A stretch of 64,000 bases of DNA from Sipunculus nudus (taxonomy: Eukaryota; Annelida; Sipuncula; Golfingiida; Sipunculidae), in the NCBI GenBank assembly GCA_026874595.1, contig CM049319.1:61824917-61888916 (forward strand). Direction: 5' to 3'. This document shows positions 24,337 to 35,942 of the stretch, in pieces. The translations under genes were made by a program, and so were the position numbers. The notes under the pieces were generated by a model, which was not told where the DNA came from, ran no database searches, and saw nothing but the letters and a program-made list of their open reading frames with translations. Numbering within the stretch: position 1 is the first letter of the stretch; each line of letters opens with the position of its first letter.

Positions 24337-24459
24337 CTTTTGTGTTATTGTTGTTCTGGGTGACCTCTTCGGCCATGACACCACTGACCTGCATCGCGGA
24401 GAGTGGATAAGGAATATCGGCTTTCTTTCTTGTTGTCCTTTGACAAGAATTCTGTACAC
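24337..24459 (-). CDS. Candidate exon carrying a start codon (minus strand)
   Basis: On the minus strand a good acceptor (TTGCTATCTCTTCAG, exon from 24459) and donor (AAAAG|GTAGGA, exon to 24337) enclose 123 bp. In one frame the exon holds ATG at 24394 and a second ATG in better context (GTCATGG) at 24376. The reading is MQVSGVMAEEV followed by an asparagine-rich TQNNNNTK, ending one base into a codon. If joined to the 40707-40844 exon, the same frame meets a stop in that upstream exon, as expected for a 5' untranslated leader. The other two frames are also largely open, so the frame is not proven. No protein family recognised. Further exons would lie to the left of 24337; I found none with confidence. 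Confidence 0.4.
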
Positions 24460-26658
24460 CTGAAGAGATAGCAAACAAACTGTGTTCACAAAAGAATTTA
24501 TGTAAATGCAAAGCCAAATCTCATTGAAGAGCAATTCGCAAAAATAAACTTAGACCAACATACTATGCAATGCACGGTGGGAGCGCCATCTGTTAATGAT
24601 TGTAATGAAAAATTTCGAAAACAGTCCATTTTCACTTTATTATCACTCACTTAACCAATTGTAGTGGTCAGATAGATTTGAAGATGGTCTCACAATCAAG
24701 TGGAATTGTGAATGGTAACCATAATTTGGTGGCAATGGCCATATGATCAAGGTACATTTTAATTGTTAAACTATCCTAGCAGGGGAAAAACTGTCCTTAA
24801 AAGCAGGTAGGGGCCAGGGTCACTCAAACCAGGGACCACTGTATTAGGTTTTCTACATATGGGGCAAGAAGGACTCATATAGTTACATGCTGAAGCTGTT
24901 CTAAGTTGAACCAAACATCTTTTGAAATTTTACCTTTTTATCTAAAAGTCTCTCAGTCCATGAACCTGTAACTCAAGAAACAGCCCCTTAGCCACAGGTC
25001 TACACACAGGCCAAACTCATTGAAAATACCTTAATCAATAGTGTCTGCTGGAAGTAATTCCTAAATGCTCCAAACATGAATTTCTCACTTTCTTACTTCA
25101 ATACATGTAATTGTGATAATGGAGCTCTGCCCAGACATGATTATGAGATGATTCTATAGACTTGTTGACCGGCCTTTTCTTCCTTATTATCCAGAAGAAT
25201 GGAAGCTTATTACTCCTTTATTGATCAGAGGAGGATGTCGGTAATGAACACTACATCTACCTTGGTCCATGGCCAGAAGACAGCACTGTTTATTGATTGA
25301 GGATGAAGGTATTTCTATGACAGTGAATGATGTTTCTTAAGTCTTTTGGCTTTCATGTTTTCTATGCGGGGAGGTGGGGACAACTCCAGTCACAGTGGGT
25401 ACTGCAGTAAATCTCAGTAAGTAGTTTAAAATGTCTCTTCTTTTATTGGTGGCATAGGCTCTACAGTGAAACCTGTGTTATGAGATCACCTGTGAAACTG
25501 ACCAAAAGTGGTCTTAATTCACAGGTGGTCTTTTCTGACACGTCAGTTATAACCAATGTGAATGTTTTTGCCTAAGGGTGGTCTTAATATACAGGTGGTC
25601 TTAAAAGACACTCTCTGTGAATTTAAGTGTATCAAAATGGTAGATTATCTTTTACCCTTTTTTATTTCAGGATTTTTTTTGCACTTGGAGTGGCAATAAT
25701 TATTGAATTCATTACAGTCTTGTCAGTTATGTATGTAGGAATGACAGTAATCATTACAGAGTCACAGTGACAAGGACCTACAAAAAAATGTGTACAAAAC
25801 CAGGGTTTCAGACATATTCTATTGGTTAAGGCTTTGCCCTATGGAACAATAGGCTTCTGGTTTAACCTCTGCCCTAACATCCAAGGAAAAATGGTACAAA
25901 CTTTATGGAACCTCAGAGATTTAATGTCTTAATGAGAGGATATGACTTATGTGTTTTTCTTATCTTCACACATATATAACCTGAAATCTAGAAACCCTAA
26001 TAATAACATATCATTCTTTTTGTATGGTTTTCTTTATAATCATTCTTTAGACAATACCATAAAAAGTCTATGGACAAATCTTTAAAAAAATATCCCCCCC
26101 CCCCCAAAAAAAAAAAAATTGATGCAGTCAGTTGACACTTTTTCTTTGCAAATATTAAAGTTCCTACATTTTCAGACAAACATTTTTTCCTGACTTTTTC
26201 ATTACCTTAATCACAAATCCATCACCTCTTTCTCCTAGCTTGAACTGTTGTTGCCAGGTTTATTAGTTTATTACTAATTTTATGACAGAAAGTGAGCATA
26301 CAGGAGAAACAGCCAACAACTGAAATTTCACAACTTTTTAAAAGTTCCTGAAAAATCATGACTTTTTAAGTACTGAATTTTAAAATTTAAAATTCATGAC
26401 TTTTTCAGGGTGTGGGTAGCCTGAGGAAGAACATGATCAGGAAGTCTTCTTGACACAAAGAGAACTGACATCCACCATCTGTCACAGGTCATGGGTAACA
26501 TTTCAGCAGATGCAGGTGTCAATGACACACCACACTGTTGCACGAGAGAAAATTTGGTAAGACAAGACTCCCTGCAAAAGCTGGAATTCATTCACTGTAA
26601 TCATTCAGAAAATGGATTGCTTGCCCAGCGAGGCCACATTTCTCTTATTTAATTGTAG
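24460..26658. other. Mostly unique DNA, possible intron; small repeat relics
   Basis: Holds a GTGGTCTTAATTCACAGG-type degenerate repeat at about 25470-25620 and a tRNA-like relic at 25821-25870. A complex regulatory-like patch lies at about 25115-25330. C- and A-tracts occur at 26094-26118. An open minus-strand stretch at about 26396-26575 follows a fair acceptor (CCAGCTTTTGCAG) but has no donor and was not accepted as a gene. Confidence 0.4.
25821..25870 (+). repeat. tRNA-like SINE relic
   Basis: Box-A-like ATTGGTTAAGGC (25821-25832) and box-B-like CTGGTTTAACCTCT (25857-25870) lie in the order and spacing of an RNA polymerase III internal promoter. Box B has lost the usual TTCRA core, so the copy is probably dead. 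Confidence 0.4.
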
Positions 26659-26699
26659 CAAATGGGTTGTATGCTGCTGTTGTGGGACAATTTTACCAG
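26659..26699 (+). CDS. Candidate 41-nt micro-exon
   Basis: Flanked by an excellent acceptor (TTTCTCTTATTTAATTGTAG) and a strong donor (TTTACCAG|GTAAGATC). In the frame beginning with two leftover bases it reads NGLYAAVVGQFYQ and ends in phase 0, a plausible-looking peptide; the other two frames are open too. No family recognised. Both splice sites are among the best pairs in the window, but a 41-nt interval can arise by chance. Its phase would be compatible with the candidate exon starting at 56722, though that is 30 kb away. Confidence 0.3.
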
Positions 26700-28503
26700 G
26701 TAAGATCATTTAATGCCACTCTGGACTTCACAAGAAACTTCCATGTTTTATCATGTTCTACACCTGGTGGCTTTCAGCTCTCTGTAATGAACACTAAAAA
26801 GTGGAGGCCATCTGTTGTTATGGGATCATAAACTTGATTACAACTAGTGCCTCTCTCTGTGTGATGGTACTATTCTAGGTTGCCCCAACTACGTGTGTCC
26901 ACAGTACAGCCACGAGAAACAAAAACATCCCAATCTGCGTAAGCATTAGCTCAAATTGAATGCAGTGAGTAAGCAGGGGAATGAGGATCTCTCGTTACGA
27001 TGTCTGAGTCACTCTCTGGAACATCTACTGAGGATTACTTTAAGTGGACTGAAATGGGTGGTGAAAATAAATGGCATGCTGATTTGTTCAGTGTGTGCGT
27101 TTTAGTGTCTACAGAGTTATGTAAATTCCTGAATTTTACCATTTTAATATATATATTTAAACTATAAATTTCTGAGTCTGTAGTATCCCCACACATTTAG
27201 CACACCACCTTTAAAATAGTTATCAAATCTAGGTGTATTTTAAATCTAATTAAACTGCAGCCCTACATTCTACTGCATTATGAAGATTTGGGCATGGTCC
27301 AAAAAAGTGTTATTCCACTTAAAACATGTCCCCTTGCCACCAAACCTTCTCTGCAGATACAGTCTCCCCTAGATGCTGATCCTAGAGGGCTTTCATGTTC
27401 CAGCCCCCAAACCTTACCAAACCCTGACAAGTGAAATTTCTCCTAATTTTCAAACCCTGGCAGGTTAATTTCTCCCCTGTTCTCAAACCACTCATGGGGG
27501 CTGCCATTTTGTGAACACACTGTCAAATACACTGTCAGCAGTAAATCATATTCTGCTATATGATAGGATCTGATGACCAATCAAGATCAATGACACTGCA
27601 ACTACATTGCTGAGAGCCAATTATGTTTCATGACACTTAACCCCACATCTTTAATAGCCAATCAAGTTAAAAAAATAGTATAGGTGTTCATCAATGATAC
27701 ACTGCAAATGTTTGCTCCATAAAAGGAATGTTACTTTGTTAAACACTGTGAGAGAGCATGTTCCTCAGTCTTATTTATGTATTGAAATTTAAGTAAGATG
27801 ACTCTGAAATTACTATACTGCAGATGATGACTGCATAATATGTATTTACATATAGAAAGGTGCTCCCTGACAAAAATATGAGAATTTTACAATGAATGAA
27901 CAGCCAGTACTGGGCTTAACCAGAAATAATCTAAAAGGCCATGGCAGTTATTTAATCACTACAGCAGAATCTCTGCATGTGGCAAAGAACAAGTTTATCC
28001 AAGCAGCAAGCAAGTTGGAACCATGTAATGTGGGTTTTACAGTAAAACGCTAATATTACTATCCTATATCTCACCCCAAAAGCACTTTACTTTAAACATT
28101 TCAAATCACAGTGGGTCCTCCCATCCATAATACACAGGACACTATAGGCATATTAAAAAGTCTGCTTACAAAAGATTATGTTAATTCTTTGCATTTCTCT
28201 AATGAAACCATTTTACATTCATACATAAGACTGAGAAATAGTTTACTATAAACGTACGGTCATGACGCCTTGAGGCATGGTCTTGGGTTTCATTGTTTTT
28301 CCAAAGTATGGTTTTGGCTTTTTTAGACACTATGTGCTGATCATGAATTCTAGGAGGGAACTAATTTCAATAATGGGCCTGGAGGGTTCACCTGCAAACC
28401 ATTTTAGCATTACAGATAAAAAGCAATCGTATTTCAATTAAATTTATGTCCATCATGGGAAATGGGAAATGTTTGATTGAAGCTCCGCGTCACTATGTTA
28501 CCG
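26700..28503. other. Unique DNA; nothing supported
   Basis: Contains a moderately complex patch (26870-27060). About 27365-27500 has a short internal repeat of CAAACC(T/C)(G/T)ACA(A/G)G..TTTCTCCC type. No gene seen. Confidence 0.4.
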
Positions 28504-28755
28504 TCACTCTCCATGCATTTCATTTTCTAACATATGAAGTCTTAATGAATTTTTCCTGTTCAGCTTCCATTGTGTAATGACTTCTCGTTGTTTGGACTTG
28601 ATAATCGCTAATTCTTCAGAGAGCCTTGGGTACACCTCCCTCTGACCATATAGATCAAGCACCACTCCATCCCCATTTAGTAATGAACTAGTAAAATAGA
28701 CTTTGGGGTGTACAGATGATGGCCACCAGATGTCATTGTGTTTGATCTCAAGGTG
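28504..28755 (-). CDS. Candidate coding exon, 80 open codons to a stop
   Basis: On the minus strand a pyrimidine-rich stretch ending CTTCCCTCACCTTGAG precedes an open frame of about 80 codons ending in TGA. The peptide is mixed and soluble-looking, with a charged second half (LSEELAIIKSKQREVITQWK near its middle) that could be helical. The acceptor would use GAG, an unfavourable context, and there is no ATG upstream in frame. No family recognised. The opposite strand carries a strong splice pair over nearly the same interval, so only one reading, or neither, may be real. Confidence 0.22.
   Translation of the reverse strand, partial: HLEIKHNDIWWPSSVHPKVYFTSSLLNGDGVVLDLYGQREVYPRLSEELAIIKSKQREVITQWKLNRKNSLRLHMLENEMHGE
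28564..28752 (+). ncRNA. Candidate non-coding exon on the plus strand
   Basis: A very good acceptor (GAATTTTTCCTGTTCAG) and a strong donor (CTCAAG|GTGAGG) enclose 189 bp. All three frames contain stops, so if spliced it would be untranslated or part of a long non-coding RNA. It overlaps the minus-strand open frame listed at 28504-28755. Confidence 0.2.
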
Positions 28756-28852
28756 AGGGAAGAGTAATAATAGCAGCACACAATTTACTAACAGCGACTC
28801 TACTAAAATGGGTTGGAGATATATGGTGTTACAAAGAGAAAGAGGAATATAT

Positions 28853-29430
28853 ATTTATATATATATTATTATTGAAATATATATAAAGAGGAGCAAAATA
28901 TACAACGCAAACACCTCTTCCAAGGCCTGACTTGCATGCCAACGTTAAAAGAAAAAGGGAAAATAAGTGTTGCAAAATTGGATTTGATAAAAAAATCTAA
29001 TATATTTTTTGTTATTTTCTCATATTGATTGGATACTTTTTCTCGCAAGATTTTGTAATTTTTTTTCAACAATGATCAAATAATCATTTAATGATTAAAA
29101 AATTGTCAATTATTGCCAAGCTGTTCAATTTATGACTGAAAGTAGGTTTCTAGAATAATACTTGCATTTAAGGGAAGGAGTATATTTTTAAGTATTAAAT
29201 TTTACCTTCACTTTGTCATTATTTGACGAGATAACAGTAAAACTTCTACCTACAAGATGCACATAAATATATGAAATGCTGACAGAGTGTATCTCTTAGT
29301 ATCTCTTAATACAAAACAAGTATTAATGCATGAAGAAATTCTGATAAGTATAACAGATGTATAATACTTATAAAAATTATAAAGATGCAGCTCGGAAAGA
29401 TTGACCAAACAAGCTGTATGTACAAGTACT
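28853..29430. other. AT-rich DNA; nothing seen
   Basis: A short TA-rich run near 28848-28885 and no other supportable feature. Confidence 0.45.
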
Positions 29431-29484
29431 GGGATTCAAACCAGTTAACTGTCTAAGTGAGCCAAACACACAGGCACTGAACCA
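29431..29484 (-). repeat. tRNA-derived SINE head (relic)
   Basis: On the minus strand, box-A-like TGGTTCAGTGCC (29484-29473) and box-B-like GGTTTGAATCCC (29442-29431) are correctly ordered. Box B is close to the canonical GGTTCGANTCC. No cloverleaf is evident, so this is a SINE head rather than a tRNA gene. Confidence 0.55.
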
Positions 29485-29861
29485 ACCAACCATGAGAAGT
29501 CTATTTGAATTGAGAGGTTTAAATCAAAAGGTAAATGTAATTCTGATTAAAGTTTCTGGGACAGGTGTTCCAAAGCCATAAAATTCTAATCTACATCGAG
29601 ATCGATGAGAAAACTGAATGTTTTCAGGATGAAATTTTACCTGCAGAGACTTTCAATTCCTCAGAATTTTCTGTCTTGGAATATGCCTCTCTCTCTCAGG
29701 GATTTGGCTTCACATCCACGCTGGGTTGATATGAAGATGACACATCAAGCATGTGCTGTAAATACACAAAAATGTACAAAAGTTAGATAAACAACAAACA
29801 TGATCCATATACTAATCCTGAGTGCTTTTATAAAGTAAACATTACCTGCCTGTTGGTAAGT

Positions 29862-30090
29862 CAAAGCAGTCTGGGCAGTCTAGAGAGTCGAGTGGTAAAC
29901 ACTCCGCTCTCCCTGCTAGACCCCTAGTTAGATTCCCTGCCTTGCTATGAGAGTTGGTTGTAGTCACCCATAAAAAGATTACTAGTTTTCTCTGGGTTCT
30001 CCGGTTTTCTCCATCCCTACAGACAACAGATAACCACCATCTGAACCATGGCAGGTGCCTCATATTAGTTATCATAACTAGTTGTAATTG
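29862..30090 (+). mobile_element. tRNA-derived SINE
   Basis: A tRNA-like head has a box A GAGTGGTAAACAC (about 29891-29903) and a box B TAGTTAGATTCCCT (about 29925-29938). It is followed by a body with GGGTTCTCCGGTTTTCTCC at 29994-30012, a central word I associate with invertebrate SINE families. The body runs to about 30090. The open frames on both strands here belong to the SINE. Confidence 0.65.
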
Positions 30091-30646
30091 TTTGTCAACA
30101 TGGCTGATTTACTTTGTTTACCTTGTAGATTCAAAAGGTTTTACATCTATCACAGAGGTGTTATAAAAACTTTTCTTGACATGAATTACCTACATCTCAT
30201 TAATATGTACCCACACTAAAAAGAAAATCACTTAAATTCCACAGATCAGACAGGTGGTTAGCTGGCTTTAATAAACCATAGGATCATGACCTGTTGCTGG
30301 CAAATCCCTAATATCTAATGTATTATCTAATGATATTATCATTAAGAATTCTGTATTTGAGGTTTTCTAAGCATGTGATTAGACAAGGCAAAACCAGAAG
30401 TCCTTTCCTGTACCTTCAACATCTCTGAGGTTCTATCAAGATTTGACCATTTTTACTTTAAAACCCATGTGAGGATTGAACTATAAGGATGTGTCACCTC
30501 TGTAGCACAGCACGGACACCCCTGTGCTAAACCTTCTGCAAGCGTATTTTCACATGTATCTGTCCATCATACTGTCTGTACGTGTCAATTTGTGTACAAT
30601 GTCTGAATATCATAATGTTGTAGACTCATTTCATCAGAACTTTCAG

Positions 30647-30774
30647 GAGAGTATGCATCAGAGATGCCTGAGATCACTTTGGGGTGCTCAACTGTTAGCC
30701 CCAAAGTGTCCAAGAGGCACAATTTCTGTATGCACCACCAAGAGATCAAAGCTAGCTGCCAAGACAGTGACTGA
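30647..30774 (+). CDS. Candidate terminal coding exon (41 codons)
   Basis: After an acceptor-like CATCAGAACTTTCAG (AG at 30645-30646), one frame stays open to TGA at 30772-30774. It gives a mixed-composition peptide beginning EYASEMPEITLGCSTVSPKV and ending KASCQDSD. No family recognised. No polyadenylation signal is close by. A second frame is also open (through CMI at about 30823), so coding status is uncertain. Confidence 0.22.
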
Positions 30775-30984
30775 CCAGTGCCAGTTACCTCTAACCGGTC
30801 TACATTACAAGTGCATGATATAATTCTCACATTAAATAATATTTAGTGTGAAATAAATTCAGACTAAGAATTATGTTGCGAGTTTTTTTTAATTTTTATT
30901 TCAAAGTACAATGATAAATAAATATTAATTTTATATGGACCATTAAAACTAGCCACTGATGCTTGGCCGAAACCGCAAGTACAA
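30775..30984. other. AT-rich spacer with AATAAA on the minus strand
   Basis: On the minus strand GAAATAAAAATTAAAAAAAA lies at about 30886-30905, just downstream of the candidate gene at 30985-31809. It could be a polyadenylation signal or a decayed retrocopy tail. Confidence 0.3.
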
Positions 30985-31809
30985 GGGCTATGGGTCTCGA
31001 AGTAGTGTGGTCCACAGGATCGAGTTCGGCTCTCGAATGACATGGCTGGGTCTCCGCTGCTGGGATCGGTGGAGGGAATGTAGGTTGCTTCTGGCTTTGT
31101 GGTTGTGGATGCTGTAGCTTTCTAAAAAGGACAACGGCTCGGGATGGACGGTGGCGCTCTCTACGGCTCCCTGCTTGGCTTGGCGTGGCACTGCGACTGT
31201 TGGCTCAAAGAACATGCTTGAGGAGCACACAGGGCTGAGGTCTTGACCGCAGCAACCTGTAGCTGCTGGATGAGCGTATACCTCTTTTGGCTTGGCTTGG
31301 GACTCACCAAATTAACACTGGACACTCCAAACATTCTAACCTCAGATTCCTGGACTTGACAAATGTTGAGTCTCTTTAAAGCCCTGAATTTCATCGAAAT
31401 TTTATCAAATAATGTACACTGGGTGTCTTCAACAAAAATTCAGCATTCTTGAAGAGCTGCGCATGATGTTTCACGACTGTTACTCTTCTGGGAAGTGAGG
31501 AAGGTGAGCTGGGGTGAGCTAGCTGTTGTTGGTCAGAGGATACAAACTGTTGTGATGATGATCACCCACAGGGAGGCTGATAACCAGTGTTCTCACCATG
31601 ATAACTAGCACAGTAAGGGGCGTTTGAACAAAATGCATCAAGTTCACCCACCATGCACTACAGTATGAGAACAGCAGGTCTTTCAATTGATTCACTAGCT
31701 GTTTAGAACAGCTTCTAACGAACCCTGGAACTATCCCAGAATCCAATGTTTCAGCTCCGACATACACATTATAACATGCAACTTTAATGTCCTTATTACA
31801 CAGGTCCAT
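30985..31809 (-). pseudogene. Possible single-exon gene or retrocopy remnant, frame broken
   Basis: This less AT-rich block contains three consecutive minus-strand open stretches in different frames: 31519-31809 (96 codons, starts ATG, hydrophobic stretch about residues 48-80), 31161-31394 (77 codons, starts ATG) and 30988-31230 (80 codons). An AATAAA followed by an A-run lies just downstream at about 30890-30905. Together this could be a decayed retrocopy or a genuine 3' region. No domain recognised, and the GC-rich part may just be regulatory DNA. Confidence 0.18.
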
Positions 31810-32109
31810 TAGCGATGTACTGTTAGTGTGTTAAATTCTGATGAGCCTCGAACACCTGATTAAAGTGCTTTGTGAATTGTTCAGACTTTATGATTGGTAT
31901 ATGTGTGTCGAGCTTATAGACACACAATAAACCAATCAGTGGTCAGTTATTATTCATACAAAGTGACAGAGCATGAAACCTATATTTAATCTAGACAATT
32001 AAGTCCCCCGAGTTCTATTTTCTAATGCATATGTGTCCAATTGTTAGTGTTTCTACAGCACATAAATATAATGGTAAACTGAATCCAGTAGGTGAGCCAA
32101 TTTGTGTGG

Positions 32110-32245
<136 letters not shown>

Positions 32246-32299
32246 CACTCTGCAAGCTCTCAGGTGTTAGTTTAGCAGTTAATTGGTTAATTTGAATGA

Positions 32300-35200
32300 C
32301 TTAGATAATAATTTAAATAACATAAGACTGGAAAACAAAATAAATGGGTCGCTGACGACCCTTTGAATGTGGGCCTTGCATTCTCAATAGGTTGGCAACC
32401 TGTTTTGAAACATAATTTAAAAACATTTCTGGCTACGCATGTATGAAAAAAAAAAGTTACATATATATATATAAACATACATAAAATGCCCATTCACCTG
32501 AGTACATGGGGTGTCAAATTTTTGAAGGATTCATTTTCATGATAATTTTCCTTTTGCAAATATTGTGAAATTGAAACCTTCTCAAACATAAAGTTAACCA
32601 CTGCATAGTGTGTCCTTGAATGAGAGGAACCAACTGCAGCAAGGACCTGTGCAAAAAGTCCACTATACTTATACAAACAACTGTTAAAGTGAGACTAATC
32701 ATTCACGGGTAATTATCAACTTACCTGTATAAGAAGTTACCTGCACAAGAGCACTGCCTGATGGCAAGTATACTGGTATGGAACTCTATATACTTTATAT
32801 ATAGACTACGGTAAAACTCATAAAGCGGATAACCATGAAACATGGCATGATTTTACCCATAAGGCATCAGTGTGATATAAATCATCTGGAACTGCTGCTT
32901 ATACCTCTAGTAACCACCGTTTTATCTCTAATTACAAAATTTGACCAATTACGTCTTTGCCAATAGAAAAATGTAACTGAAAGCAGCGCCCCTATCAGGA
33001 TGTGACGATCTGCTGATACACCAGATTCAGTCAATACAAGGAAAGTCAGCTTATCTCCTATAAACCCCTGTATAAATCTACAGATAGTTTTCTTCCCCTT
33101 ATCAATATGCCCAGGGTGTATATGAATTAAATGATTTCATTATGCTCTGGGAATAACTGTGTCTTAAATAGCTGCCTGATAAAGAAATTCAGCACTTATT
33201 ATGCTGGCAATAGAAAGTTAAGATAGCCAAATGAATGTTGCATAAAAGCCAGCCATTGTTTTGATGATATGTATTTCATGTCATGTGGGTTGATGGGTGA
33301 TTAAATGTTTTTTTTTAGTTTCTCTATCTATATTTGAAAATAACTCAACAGACAGTAGATATAATACTGATGAAACTTGTCAACGGGCCATAACTCTCAA
33401 AGCACGTCTCTGTTTCATCCTTCATATATAAAAAAAACCTAAATATAACTTAACCCATATTAATTTTGTTATCCATTAATGAAAAGGAAAATATGCAAAA
33501 AAGTGAGTGATGAAACCAATTTACCTTTATTTTGGAACAGCCCTATTTGACATATGTTTAGTATAGAATTACCACACATATGATAAAGTGTGTCCAATTT
33601 CAAAGGAGAAAAGTTATTCTGGCTTATATAACATTTAATAGATTATAGCAAAAAAATATGAATTAGTCCTTTGAATCTACAGGTTTTCTTTTCTAAATTT
33701 GCTTCCAATCTAAAGTCTTTTTAACATAACAGACCCACTTATGCAAACAGCTTTATTTGACACCTGTGAACATTTTGCGTTTACTTGATGAAGTTTTTTA
33801 TTTCAAAATAATATTCACTTTGCGAATATCACAAATTTGAAACCCTCATAAAGCCAACACAGTAGTTGTGAAAACTGTTACAGGTTCAATGAACACAGGT
33901 AAAAACCTTAACCTCCATTCAAACTTGTGGTAAAGGTCTGTATTCTGAGACAAATATGGACGGACCTGGAATACAACCAGACCTAATTAACTGCTATCAT
34001 CAGCTACAGAAGTTTCAGCTTAGGTTCATGTAAAGTCACTCTGGGGCTGGGCAAGAAAATTGTGGCTATGGGCAACTGGACAATAATTACAAGATATCAG
34101 GTTACTACACAGAATGATTCACTCACCGGGGGTAAAATAAGCCACCAGCTGATGTAACCAACAATTGTAGATTTTTAAATTGATATTTGTGGGTTTTTAG
34201 TATGTAAGTTGCTTTGACTGATATTTTATAAAGTTAGTTAACTTTTTACTGAGCAGATATATATTTACTGTTTGGTGATAGATACAGTTATACCCTTATA
34301 CGAGCAGATTAAAATGTCATATTTAATTAATTAAATTTAAATATACTGTCCATTGTAACTGCAATTCCTAATAAACTCAAATGAAACATGCCATATATAG
34401 CTCATATAGGGACAAGTAATAACATAACAAAGATTAGCTTGCTAATATTATATCATTTATCCTGGTAACAATAACATGTCATTAAATATAAGGACTAATT
34501 CCGAATTATTCATATGTCTGAATACTTAATTTTACATGATAACATTTATACAATTTTTTGTCATGAAGGCAAACCTTAAATAATAGGTTATTTTTAATGA
34601 AAGAAAAATAGAGAAGGATCCATCTTGGACTTGAACCCATGTTGGTGATGTTTCAACTGCAGAAAGGTGCCCCTTAATATTCCCCTGTAACATTACTATT
34701 CAGCTTAATTATATGTGGGCTAAATGTTTCAAGGACAACATTATAAGTATCTGAATTAGGCTAAAATTAGAGCAACAATCACCAGTTCTGAATTGCCTTT
34801 CAAGCCATGTGGAAGATGATGTAATTAGATAGTGCTTGTAGTTAACATATGTTACAGTTGTGGAGGGCTCTTTTTGTTAGCTCTATTCTCTGATGAAAGG
34901 ATGATATGCTCCATATGTCATCTCATTTCCACCATCAATTATACCACTATCCTAGGGTATACATCAAATCCTCTAGGGTTTCACCCTCCAAACATACACC
35001 CCTGCTTAGCCCAAACAAAGCTTAATAACCCATTACAACCATGCTGTGCTTCTATAAAACTGATTAACAACTGGGGTCTGTTCTTGCCTCCCTCTGTATG
35101 TTACTTCTTTGAGTGTGTTACTTGTTAATAGCTATGGATATGGCTACAGATACAGCACAACTTTGGTGTAGCCTCTGATACCTTCAGCAACCTCTGGTGT

Positions 35201-35900
35201 TATCCTATACTATTTTTTAAAGTAAATATATAGGGAAAATATCAGTTTCCATTCACAGATGTAGTTTGCATCCATTCATTTGGTTAAGTATGCTACACTT
35301 TTGTGACTGCATCACTTAAAGAGCTGCAAACTTTCAAAAATAAATAGTTAATGTAACAATGATAATTATATAAGAAATATAATTACCCAGTGAATACATA
35401 TAGGTAAATACAGGATATGTCAATCCTAATTTAAATGCTGGAAAATATAAGAAATCATGGGAGACAATTTTTCATAAGAAAATATAGGAAATATATATAG
35501 GAGCCCTTCTTTAAACTTTGTGTTCAGTGCCTCATACCTAATCCAGAACTTCCATCAGTCCTGTGCTGAGCTTTCTGACTACGGTAGTCACTCTTCCGGT
35601 CTTGGATTTAAGTAAATGGAACCGGAAAATGAGGTCCCAAATTAACACCCCAGAACTGGTGATAGGACCCCCAGCTGGCGTACTTAATGACCTGTGGCAA
35701 CTGTTAGGGAGAACTTAGCAGGGAAACCCGAGTCCAATTAGTGATAGAGGGATGGGAGGTGTTTTCTCTGTGTTTACAGCACCATATCAAATATGTAAGA
35801 AAACATGAACTGCCGGACGTGTCATGCTTAAACATTGCCATATGAGTGTCCTTATGTGTAAGAGTGTGTGTATACATGTGGGGCTATCTGTATGTGGGAC
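32300..35900. other. AT-rich unique DNA; small complex patches, no gene
   Basis: A box-B-like GGGTTCAAGTCC on the minus strand (34638-34627) without box A suggests a dead tRNA-like relic. Slightly complex patches lie at 32940-33260 and 35540-35760. A minus-strand donor ATACAG|GTAAGT (exon side ending at 32725) pairs only with a 33-nt interval and was not accepted. Confidence 0.4.
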
Positions 35901-35924
35901 GGGGGGGGGGGGGGGGGGGGGGGG
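35901..35924 (+). repeat. Poly-G tract (24 G, then GA-rich)
   Basis: An uninterrupted run of 24 G is followed by AGGGGGGAGGG. It is the longest pure homopolymer in the window. Length uncertain. Confidence 0.92.
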
Positions 35925-35942
35925 AGGGGGGAGGGTAAAATT

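Noticed and set aside
24134-24534. Two long minus-strand frames taken as a 110-127-residue protein
   Set aside because: Splice signals at 24459 and 24337 interrupt them; only the 123-bp exon-like part is retained.
26396-26575. Minus-strand exon after CCAGCTTTTGCAG
   Set aside because: Open for about 58 codons, but no donor is present and the end runs into a repetitive-looking AAAAGTCATGAATTTT stretch.
32725-32757. 33-nt minus-strand micro-exon with donor ATACAG|GTAAGT
   Set aside because: The donor is excellent, but the acceptor is weak and the surrounding phrase repeats itself, suggesting repeat-derived sequence.
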